Source: Candidatus Roseilinea sp. (lineage in GTDB: Bacteria > Chloroflexota > Anaerolineae > J036 > Brachytrichaceae). From it: a stretch of 64,000 bases of DNA. The DNA is taken from contig BPHV01000001.1 of assembly GCA_026003755.1 (NCBI GenBank), forward strand, positions 62,001-126,000. The letters run 5' to 3'. The notes under the pieces were generated by a model that was not told where the DNA came from, ran no database searches, and worked only from the letters and a program-made list of their open reading frames with translations. Positions 25,336-33,600 of the stretch are shown here, one piece after another. Each line of letters opens with the position of its first letter. The stretch's first letter is position 1. A program made the translations under genes and the position numbers.

Positions 25336-26433
25336 TCACAAGTTGCCCCTGCGCGCCTGTTCGCGCTCCAGCGCCTCGAACAGCGCCTTGAAGTTCCCCT
25401 TGCCGAAGCCGCGGCTGCCGCGACGCTGGATGATCTCGAAGAACAACGTGGGGCGATCCTGCATCGGCTGGCTGAAGATTTGGAGCAGATAGCCTTCATC
25501 ATCGCGATCTACGAGGATGCCGCGCCGGGCCAGCTCGCGGATGTCTTCTTCGATTTGCCCGACGCGTTCGGGCAACGCCTCGTAGTAGGTCTCCGGCACG
25601 CGCAAGAACTGAATGCCGGCCGCGCGCAGGGCGTCCACGCTGGCGATGATGTCCCCGGTCGCCAGCGCGATGTGCTGCACACCCGGGCCGCCATAGTGGA
25701 TGAGGTATTCCTCGATCTGGCTGCGCCGCTTCCCTTCGGCCGGCTCGTTGATGGGGAACTTGATGCGGCCGCTGCCGTTCTGCATCACTTTGCTCATCAA
25801 GGCGGAGTACTCTGTGCTGATGTCCTTGTCGTCGAAGTGGACGAGCTGCGTGAACCCCAGCACGTCGGCGTAGAACCGGACCCATTCGTTCATCTTGCCT
25901 TGTTCGACGTTGCCGACGATGTGGTCAATGGCGACCAGGCCGGTCTCCGGCGCCGGCGGCGGATTCTCGATCGGCTTAAACCCCGGCATGAAGCCGCGAT
26001 AGCTTTCGCGCTCGATAAAGCTGTGCACGGTGTCGCCATAGGCGGCGATGGTGGCCTTGACGAACCGGCCGCACTCATCCTCAACGACCGCCGGCGGCAT
26101 CACGCTGCGCGCGCCGCGCCGGACCGCTTCCTCGTAGGCGGCGCGCGCATCGCGCACGCGCAAGGCGATGTCTTTCACGCCGTCGCCGTGCAGGGCGATG
26201 TGTTGGCTGATGTCGGGCCGGCTGTGCGGATCGAGCGGAGAAGTAAGGACCAAATGAACCGCGCCGCCGGTCAGCAACCACGACGCGTGATCGCGCACGC
26301 CGGTCTCCAGGCCCGCATAGGCCACCGGTCGAAAGCCGAAGACGGTGCGGTAAAAATGCGCGGCCTGCCGCGCGTTTGACACATAGAACTCCACGTAATC
26401 TATCGCCTGAAATTCCAAAGGATCGTGGGTCAT
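25336..26433 (-). CDS. hppD: 4-hydroxyphenylpyruvate dioxygenase
   Basis: The 365-residue iron enzyme makes homogentisate. It has two vicinal-oxygen-chelate halves: the first begins AIDYVEFYVSNARQAAHFYRTVFGF, the second has LVAIDHIVGNV (first iron His), YGGPGVQHIALATGDI (second His) and the terminal LLQIFSQPM...FFEIIQRRGSRGFGKGNFKALFEALE with the Glu ligand. All ligands appear present. The start at 26433 was chosen because GAGGAGG lies 8 nt upstream; an ATG two codons earlier is too close to it. First gene of the Phe/Tyr operon. Confidence 0.94.
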   Translation of the reverse strand: MTHDPLEFQAIDYVEFYVSNARQAAHFYRTVFGFRPVAYAGLETGVRDHASWLLTGGAVHLVLTSPLDPHSRPDISQHIALHGDGVKDIALRVRDARAAYEEAVRRGARSVMPPAVVEDECGRFVKATIAAYGDTVHSFIERESYRGFMPGFKPIENPPPAPETGLVAIDHIVGNVEQGKMNEWVRFYADVLGFTQLVHFDDKDISTEYSALMSKVMQNGSGRIKFPINEPAEGKRRSQIEEYLIHYGGPGVQHIALATGDIIASVDALRAAGIQFLRVPETYYEALPERVGQIEEDIRELARRGILVDRDDEGYLLQIFSQPMQDRPTLFFEIIQRRGSRGFGKGNFKALFEALEREQARRGNL

Positions 26434-26539
26434 TTTCATCGCCTCCTCACGTGAATGGCCGGGCGCGACAGACTGCGCCGCAGGATGACAGACAGTCTAG
26501 AAAGACTGAGCGGATCGCTGAAGACAGAAACAAAAGTAC

Positions 26540-26567
26540 TTGCCGCCATTTACCTGCAAACTAAAAT
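26540..26567 (+). promoter_or_regulatory. candidate promoter of the Lrp-type regulator
   Basis: TTGCCG (26540-26545), 16 nt, then TAAAAT (26562-26567). It lies in the 146-nt gap between hppD and the regulator. An AAAGGGG ribosome-binding site follows just before the ATG. Confidence 0.45.
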
Positions 26568-26579
26568 CAAAGGGGTCGA

Positions 26580-27056
26580 ATGGCTTTTGATTCCGAAAAG
26601 CTTTTAGATCGGACCGGGCTGGAGCTGCTCAGGCTGTTGCAGGCGGATGCGCGCATGTCGTTCGCCGAGTTGGGCCGGCGAGTCGGGCTGACGCCGCCCG
26701 CGGTGGCCGAGCGCGTGCGGCGGATGGAAGAGGCCGGCATCATCACCGGCTATCACGCCCGCCTGAATGCCGACAAGCTCGGCTTGCCGATCAGAGCCTT
26801 TATTCGCGTCGGCGACTGCGAGCCGTGCGAGCGGTTGATTCAACTGGTGAAGACGCAGCCCGAGGTGATCGAGTGCCATATGCTGACCGGCAGCGACAGC
26901 TATCTTTTGCAGGTCGTGGTGGCCTCGGTCGCTCAGCTCGAAGCGCTCATCTCGCGATTGCGGCCTTTTGCGCGCAGCCTCACCACCTCCATTGTGTTGG
27001 AGTCGCCGGTGGACAAGCGCGGCCTGGACGTACGGCTGTGCCCGCCGAAAGCGTGA
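26580..27056 (+). CDS. Lrp/AsnC-family transcriptional regulator
   Basis: The 158-residue protein has an N-terminal winged helix-turn-helix (LDRTGLELLRLLQADARMSFAELGRRVGLTPPAVAERVRRMEEAGIITGYHA) and a C-terminal RAM domain (IRAFIRVGDCEPCERLIQLV, ECHMLTGSDSYLLQVVV). Lrp-type proteins sense amino acids. Because it is divergent from hppD with 146 nt between, it is the likely regulator of the Phe/Tyr operon, by inference. An AAAGGGG site precedes the ATG. Confidence 0.9.
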   Translation: MAFDSEKLLDRTGLELLRLLQADARMSFAELGRRVGLTPPAVAERVRRMEEAGIITGYHARLNADKLGLPIRAFIRVGDCEPCERLIQLVKTQPEVIECHMLTGSDSYLLQVVVASVAQLEALISRLRPFARSLTTSIVLESPVDKRGLDVRLCPPKA

Positions 27057-27069
27057 GGCGTCGCGCGAG

Positions 27070-27075
27070 TACAAT
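27070..27075 (+). promoter_or_regulatory. -10 box before the second aminotransferase
   Basis: TACAAT lies 59 nt before ATG 27135, giving a leader of about 50 nt. It is just downstream of the regulator stop, so the gene may be expressed on its own. Confidence 0.4.
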
Positions 27076-27134
27076 ACGCCTCCGAGCCTCTGTGCCGGCA
27101 GCGATCCGTCTGACGATCCCACCTCTGCATCCTG

Positions 27135-28301
27135 ATGCGCACCTCGATCCGCACCCAACGCTTTCCCGAGTCCATCATCCGCGAGATGACGCGCGTCGCC
27201 CTTGATGTCGGCGCGATCAACCTCTCGCAGGGCTACCCCGATTTCCCAGCGCCGCAGGCGATCAAAGACGCCGCCGCGCGCGCGATTCAGGACGACTGGA
27301 ACCAGTATTCAGTCACCTGGGGGCTGAAGCCGTTGCGCGACGCGATCGCCGAACATTACCGCCGGCGCTACGAGATGGACGTCAACCCCGATACGGATGT
27401 CGTGGTCTGTTGTGGCGCGACCGAGTGCATGATCGCCGCAATGCTGGGCGTGGTGAACCCCGGCGACGAAGTGGTCTGCTTCGAGCCGTATTACGAAAGC
27501 TACATCCCCAACTGCTTCATCACCCAAAGCACCCCGCGCTTCGTCTCACTGCGACCGGCCGCCGGCGGCGCCTGGGAGTTCGACCCCGACGAGCTGCGCC
27601 GCGCGTTCAACGCGAGGACCAAAGCCATCATCGTCAACTCGCCGCACAATCCCACCGGCAAGGTCTTCACGCGCGACGAGCTGCAGCTCATCGCCGAATT
27701 GTGCATCGCGCATGACGTGATTGCCATCACCGACGAGATCTACGAGTTCATCACTTACGACGGCGCGCAACACACGCCCATCGCCACGCTGCCCGGCATG
27801 GCCGAGCGCACCATCACCATCAGCGGCATGAGCAAGACGTTCAGCGTCACCGGCTGGCGGCTGGGCTACGCGGTAGCCCCCGCAGATCTGATGGTCGGCG
27901 TGCGCAAGGCGCACGATTTCATGAGCGTGTGCGCCGCTACCCCGCTGCAGGTCGCCGGCGTCGCGATGCTGGCGTTGGGCGATGACTACTACAGGCAATT
28001 GCGCGAGGACTACGCGCAGCGCCGCGCGTTCGCGCTGGAGATGCTGCGCGAAGTCGGCTTCGAGCCTGTCACGCCGGAGGGCGCATACTACATCATGGCC
28101 GACTTCAGCGCCATCAGCGACGAAGATGATATTACCTTTGGCCTGCGCATGGCGAAGGAGATCGGCGTGGCGTGTGTGCCGGGGTCGCCGTTCTTCAGCC
28201 GGCCCGAGCTGAGTCGGCACATTGTGCGCTTTGCCTTTTGCAAAAAGCGCGAGACGCTTGAACAGGCGCGCGAGCGGCTACAGCGGTTGAAGCGTTGCTA
28301 G
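27135..28301 (+). CDS. class I/II PLP aminotransferase (aspartate/kynurenine type)
   Basis: The 388-residue enzyme has INLSQGYPDFPAPQAIKDAA, QYSVTWGLKPLRDAIAEHY, VVCCGATECMIAAMLG, NSPHNPTGKVFTRDEL, DEIYEFITYDG and ITISGMSKTFSVTGWRLGYAVAP with the PLP lysine. The set fits the MalY/kynurenine-aminotransferase-like group, which acts on aromatic or sulfur amino acids. Its position next to the Phe/Tyr operon makes an aromatic substrate plausible. It converges with the permease gene. Confidence 0.88.
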   Translation: MRTSIRTQRFPESIIREMTRVALDVGAINLSQGYPDFPAPQAIKDAAARAIQDDWNQYSVTWGLKPLRDAIAEHYRRRYEMDVNPDTDVVVCCGATECMIAAMLGVVNPGDEVVCFEPYYESYIPNCFITQSTPRFVSLRPAAGGAWEFDPDELRRAFNARTKAIIVNSPHNPTGKVFTRDELQLIAELCIAHDVIAITDEIYEFITYDGAQHTPIATLPGMAERTITISGMSKTFSVTGWRLGYAVAPADLMVGVRKAHDFMSVCAATPLQVAGVAMLALGDDYYRQLREDYAQRRAFALEMLREVGFEPVTPEGAYYIMADFSAISDEDDITFGLRMAKEIGVACVPGSPFFSRPELSRHIVRFAFCKKRETLEQARERLQRLKRC

Positions 28302-28319
28302 GGCGCGCCGTGGCGTGGG

Positions 28320-30344
28320 TCAGCCCATCGTTGCCCCGCTCGTCTGCCGTTCGGGCGGCGGTTGCTGCGCCTCGTGTGGGTCGGCCCGCGCGTAGTCATT
28401 CGGCTCGTTCTCCGGATACAGCTCCACATCTTCGGCGTGCAACTGATACGGCACGTCGGTGACGATCACGCGATCCATGGCCTGCAAGGCGGACATGATG
28501 CCCAGGGAGTTGTTCGAGTGCAGCATGCGCGCCCAGGGCGTGTCCATCACCAACTGACCCATGATGACGTGGACAAAGATGTTGGGGTCTGCCTCGAGCT
28601 CGCGCTTCACGTACTCCACGATCGGCTCGACCAGGCGGCGATAGGGCGAAGGCAAGATCACCAGCTCGCCCTCGCCGATGCGCTCGCGCCACTTCTGCTG
28701 AACGATGTGCGTCTTGCGATCGTTGTAATCCACATGCAGCGGCGTCCACGGATTGCCCAGCGACTTGGCGAAGTCCACGACGCGCACGGTGCCGCGATGC
28801 ACGTCGTCCACGAGCACGATGGTCTTCACCGGGTGCGGCCTCGGCTTGACGCGCTCCTTGCTGAGGCTCAGGATGCGCGCGACGTTGCGGTAGTGCACAT
28901 GCACGCGGTGGAACACGAACACCATGACCGGAATGACCAACAAGGTGATCCACGCGCCATGCGTGAACTTGGTCACCGCGAAGATCACCATCACCGCAAA
29001 TGAAACGACGGCGCCGGCGCCGTTGATGACGAGGTTGCGTCGCCAGTGCGGGTCATAGGTCGCCACACTTTGACCCATCTTCAACGACTCGCCCGGCTGG
29101 AGTCTGGCAACTTCTAACCAACGCCGCACCATGCCCAACTGCGACAGGGTGAAGCACATGAACACGCCGATCGCATACAGCGGGATGAGCGACGTCGTGC
29201 GCGCGTTGAAGACGGTGATCAACACGCCGGCGGCGACCGCCAGGGTGACGATGCCGCCGGAGTACACCAGCCGGCTGCCGCGGATGGCGAGCTGGCGCGG
29301 CAAGAAACTATCGCTGGCCACAAACGCGGCAATGCGTGGAAAGTCGGCGTAGGCCGTGTTCGCCGCCATGATCAAGATGATCGTCGTCGCTGCAATCTGC
29401 AATCCATACAATGCGCCGGAGCCGAACACCGCACTCGCGATCTGCGAGATGATCGTCTCCTCCTCCGAAGGCAGGGCTTGCACCTGATTGGCCAACAGCG
29501 TGATGCCCATGAAGAGCGTGCCGAGCAGCAGGCCCATGGCCGAGATCGTCAGGGCAGCGTTCCGACTGCGCGGCTCCTTGAAGTTCTGCACGCCATCGGA
29601 GATCGCTTCGATGCCGGTCAGCGCCGTGCAGCCGCTGCTGAACGCATACAGAATGAGGAACAGGCTCAGCGGCTCGGCCGTCTGCACCACCATGTGGACG
29701 TTCTCAACCGGCGTGAGCTGACCGGTCAGCAGCTTGAACAGGCCAACCGTCAGCGTCAGGAAAGTCATGCCGACGAAGAAATACGTTGGCGCAGCAAAGA
29801 TGCGCCCCGACTCCTTCACGCCGCGCAGATTGATGATCGTCATGATCAGAATGGCTGCGAGCGCCGCCAGCACCTCCCGCCCACGCAGGACGGGAATCGC
29901 CGAGGCCACTTGATCTACGCCGCTGGAGATGCTGACGGCCACCGTGAGCACGTAATCCACCAACAGCGCCGCGCCGGCGATCTGCGAGGGCAGCACGCCC
30001 AGATTGTCGCGCGAGACCACATACGCGCCGCAGCTTGCACCGTGATACGCCTGGATCGTTTGCCGATAGGAGATGATCAACACCGTGAGAATGGCCGTGA
30101 TGGCTACGGCGATCGGAATCGAGATGCGAAACACGCCGACGCCGGCGACGGCAAACGCAGACGCGAGCACCACGAGGATCTCCTGCGTCGCATAGGCCGT
30201 GGACGACAACGCATCGGACGCAAAGACGGCCAGGCCGACAGGGTTACTCACGGCTTGGTGAGGCGCCTCCTCGGTGCGCAATGGCCGCCCAATTAACACC
30301 CGCTTGATAGGTTCTAGCGCAGCGCTTGGCAATACGTGGGACAT
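28320..30344 (-). CDS. APC-superfamily permease, KimA-like
   Basis: The 674-residue protein has about 12 transmembrane helices in the first 460 residues, starting ALSSTAYATQEILVVL, with the unwound-helix motif SSGVDQVASAIP and GIEAISDGVQNFKEP. The C-terminal third is soluble (TIVLVDDVHRGTVRVVDFAKSL, VILPSPYRRLVEPIVEYVKREL), like the cytosolic domain of KimA/YdaO potassium importers. Many relatives are annotated as amino-acid permeases, so potassium is a suggestion only. The leader is long (about 145 nt after a TATACT box). Confidence 0.82.
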   Translation of the reverse strand: MSHVLPSAALEPIKRVLIGRPLRTEEAPHQAVSNPVGLAVFASDALSSTAYATQEILVVLASAFAVAGVGVFRISIPIAVAITAILTVLIISYRQTIQAYHGASCGAYVVSRDNLGVLPSQIAGAALLVDYVLTVAVSISSGVDQVASAIPVLRGREVLAALAAILIMTIINLRGVKESGRIFAAPTYFFVGMTFLTLTVGLFKLLTGQLTPVENVHMVVQTAEPLSLFLILYAFSSGCTALTGIEAISDGVQNFKEPRSRNAALTISAMGLLLGTLFMGITLLANQVQALPSEEETIISQIASAVFGSGALYGLQIAATTIILIMAANTAYADFPRIAAFVASDSFLPRQLAIRGSRLVYSGGIVTLAVAAGVLITVFNARTTSLIPLYAIGVFMCFTLSQLGMVRRWLEVARLQPGESLKMGQSVATYDPHWRRNLVINGAGAVVSFAVMVIFAVTKFTHGAWITLLVIPVMVFVFHRVHVHYRNVARILSLSKERVKPRPHPVKTIVLVDDVHRGTVRVVDFAKSLGNPWTPLHVDYNDRKTHIVQQKWRERIGEGELVILPSPYRRLVEPIVEYVKRELEADPNIFVHVIMGQLVMDTPWARMLHSNNSLGIMSALQAMDRVIVTDVPYQLHAEDVELYPENEPNDYARADPHEAQQPPPERQTSGATMG

Positions 30345-30494
30345 ATCAACAGCTCGGTAATCAGCAGGGGAACACCCGCATGAGAGGTAATCCGAGGTTC
30401 ACGCCGATCAACAGATGGGCGCAGCGGTCTGATCAACCCGCGCAACCGGCGGATGGCACGAAGCAAACGATACCTGATGCTGGCAACGCACGCG

Positions 30495-30500
30495 AGTATA
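30495..30500 (-). promoter_or_regulatory. -10 box of the KimA-like permease
   Basis: TATACT on the minus strand lies about 150 nt before the ATG at 30344. The -35 is weak. The roughly 145-nt leader between them has no gene. Confidence 0.35.
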
Positions 30501-30601
30501 CCACCTGCCGGGAGTCGCTAAGACGCTCCGACGTGCGCCGCGCACACCGGGCTGCCCGCGATCCGCTGGCGCGCGCTAACGTACGGGAAACGGGCGCGCA
30601 C

Positions 30602-30634
30602 AAAATGAAATGGGGCGCGCACCAGGCGCGCCCC
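30602..30634 (-). terminator. intrinsic terminator of the RCC1/FN3 gene
   Basis: GGGGCGCGC and GCGCGCCCC (30612-30634) form a perfect 9-bp stem with a 5-nt loop. On the minus strand it is followed by ATTTCATTTTG. It begins 23 nt after the stop codon. Confidence 0.8.
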
Positions 30635-30656
30635 AACAACGCAACGCGGCGGGACC

Positions 30657-33600
30657 CTACGGTCCCATCACCGCCGGCACATACGCCCGATGCGGCGCAA
30701 CGTCCACCGCCGGCGCGCTGCGCGTGATCTCACCATCGTGCGCGCCGATGGTCACGTTGTTGTTCAGCGCATAGCCCTCCGGCAGCGGCCCGCTGCCCGC
30801 CCGCACCGTCACCGTCAGCACCACCGTGCCGCCGGCCGGCACCTCTACATTGCTCCAGACCAGCGTCTGCCCGCTCTGCGCGTAGCCCGGCGTCGCGCTC
30901 AGCAGCGTCGCGTTCGCCGCCAGCGTGTCCGTCACCCGCGCCGTCACCGGCAGGCTGCCGCTGTTGCTCAGCACGATGGTGTAGCTCACCGCCTCACCCA
31001 TCCGCACTGCCGTCGGCGTCACCTCCTTGCGCGTGCCGGTCGGCCCGCTCGTGTCCAGGTTAGTCACGCCGTCGTTCAGCACCGTGAACTGCCAGCGCAC
31101 CCCGCCGTCGGCCTGCGTGGCGTCGCCCTCGGCGTCCAGCGCCGTCACCTGCCACCAGTACGTCCCCGGCGCCAGGTGACCGGTCTGATAGCTCAACACC
31201 ACGTTCACGCTGTTGATCACCATCCCCGACGCGTTCAGCCGCACGTTGTTTACCACGTCGCACAGGCCCCACGCCGTGCCCACGCACACGCGATACTCCA
31301 TGGCGTTCGTGTCGTTCCACTGCAACGTCACCAGCGACCCCACCTGCGCCATGTCCGCAGGCGCCACCTTGGTGAAGTCCGCCGGCCCGCCGCCCGGCCC
31401 AAAGCCGACGTTGTTCGCCGTCGTGAACGACCACCACTGCCCGGCGTCCGCCAGCAGGAACTGCCCGTCGTTGTAGGCCCACACCTGCCACCAGTACGTT
31501 TGCCCGGCCTGCGTCCCGGTCAGCGCCACGCTCGTCGTCGGGCTGAGCACCTCAACGTGGTTCATCACGTCGCACAGGCCCGGCAGCGTGCCCACGCACA
31601 CCGTGTAGCGCTGCGCGTTCGTCGCCGCGCCCCAGCTCAGCGTCGCGTTCGTCAGCACGCCCGTCGCATTGGCCGCCGGCGCGCTCTTGCCAAACGTCCC
31701 CAGCGGCGAGGCCGGGTTGTTGCCCGTCGTGAAGCGCCACCACGCCCCGCCGTCTGCCAGCGTCTGGCCGTTGGCGTTCACCGCGCGCACCTGCCACCAG
31801 TATGTCGTGTCATACGCCAGCCCGCTCAGCGCGTAGCTCGTGCCGGCGACACTCACCCAGCTACCGCCGGTGGCCGAGCAGTCGCCCGGCAGCGTCCCCA
31901 CGCACACCGCGTAGCCCGTCGCCCCGCTCGCCGCGCCCCAGCTCAGCGTCACGTTCTGCGGCTGGCCCGCCGCCGCGTTGGCCGGCGCGCTCTTGCCGAA
32001 CGGCCCCGGCGCGCTTGCCGCCGCCGCCGTGGTGAAGTACCACCACGCCCCGCCGTCGGCCTGCGCCTGCCCGCTGCCGTTCACCGCGCGCACCTGCCAC
32101 CAATACGTCGTCGCCGGCTGCAAGCTCGGCGCGTTCCAGCTCGTAGCGCCGCCCACGCTCACCCAGCCGCCCGTCACGTTGCACAGCCCGGCCTGCGTCC
32201 CCACGCACACCTGATAGCTGCTCGCGTTCGCAGACGCCTGCCAGCTCAACTGCAGCCCGCCGGCCGGCCGTTCGCTGGCCCCTTGCAGCGGCTGCAGCTT
32301 GCCAAACGCCCCCGGCCCAGGCGGCGGGTCGGCCTGCGTGGTGAACGCCCACCACGCCCCGCCATCGGCCTGCACGCTGAAGCCGCTGCCCAGCGCACGC
32401 ACCTGCCACCAGTACGTCGTCGCCGTGCTCAGCGCCGGCGTCACCGCCCAGCTCGTCACGTTGCCCACGTTCACCCAGCCGCCGCTCGCCTCGCACAGCC
32501 CCGGCGCGCTGCCCACGCACACCTCATACCCGCTCGCGCCCGTGCTGGCATACCAGCTCAGCGTCGCCGTCCCCGTCGGCACGCCCGTCGCCAGGTGCAT
32601 CGGCGCCGCCTTGTTAAAGTCCGCCGGCGGGTTGGCGTTCTTCGTCGTGAACGTCCACCACGCCCCGCCGTTGGCCGGCGTCGTCCCGCCGCCGTTCTTC
32701 GCCCGCACCTGCCAGAAGTACGTCGTCCCCGGCAACAGGTTCACCACCGGCGTTTGCAGGACGTTGCCCACGTTCTGCCAGGCGTTCCCCGGCAGCGCGT
32801 CGCACTGGTTGGCCGCCGTCCCCACGCAGATCTCATAGCTCGTCGCCCCGCTCGCCGCAAACCACTTCAGCATCACGCTCGCCGTCGCCACGTTGAACGT
32901 CCCGTTCACCGGCGCGTCCTTGCTGAACCCGCCCGGCCCGCTCACGCTCAGCGTGGTGAAGTGATAGTCCACTCCCCCGTCGGCCAAGCTGCGCGTCGCC
33001 GTCACGTTGTTGTAGGCCCGCACCTGCCAGTAATACGTGCTCGCCGCCTGCAGCGTCACGCTGAACGGCAACTGGCTGATATACCGCCCCAGCACGTTCC
33101 CCACGTCCTGGAACCCACCCCCGCTCAGGTCGCACGCCCCCGGCGCCGTCCCGAAGCACACCTCATACCCATCCGCCTGATCCGACGCCGTCCACTGCAA
33201 CAGCACCGCGTTCGGGTTGGTCGAGACCCCCAGCGCCCCGTTGGTCGGCGCCGTCTTCTGGAACGGCCCCGGCAGCGGCGGGTTCTGCGTGCTGAACATC
33301 CACGCCACCCCGCTGTTGGCCGGCGCGCAGCCGCCCGCGTTGCACGCGCTCACCTGCCAGTAATACTGCGTCCCGTAGCTCAGCCCGGTCAGGTTGGCCA
33401 CCGTGGTGTTGGCCGCCACCGTCGTGCTGAGAATGTTGCACAGCGGCAGCGCCGTCCCCACGCACACCGCGTAGTTGTCCTCGCCCACCGCGTCCTGCCA
33501 GCTCAGCACCAGCCCCAGCGGCTGCCCGGTCGCGTTGTGCGGCGGCGACAGCTTGCTGAACGCGCTCGGCGCGTTGGGCACCGTAGTGAACGGCCACCAA

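Noticed and set aside
30345-30494. c-di-AMP (ydaO-type) riboswitch before the KimA-like gene
   Set aside because: I looked for the conserved core blocks on the minus strand and did not find them.
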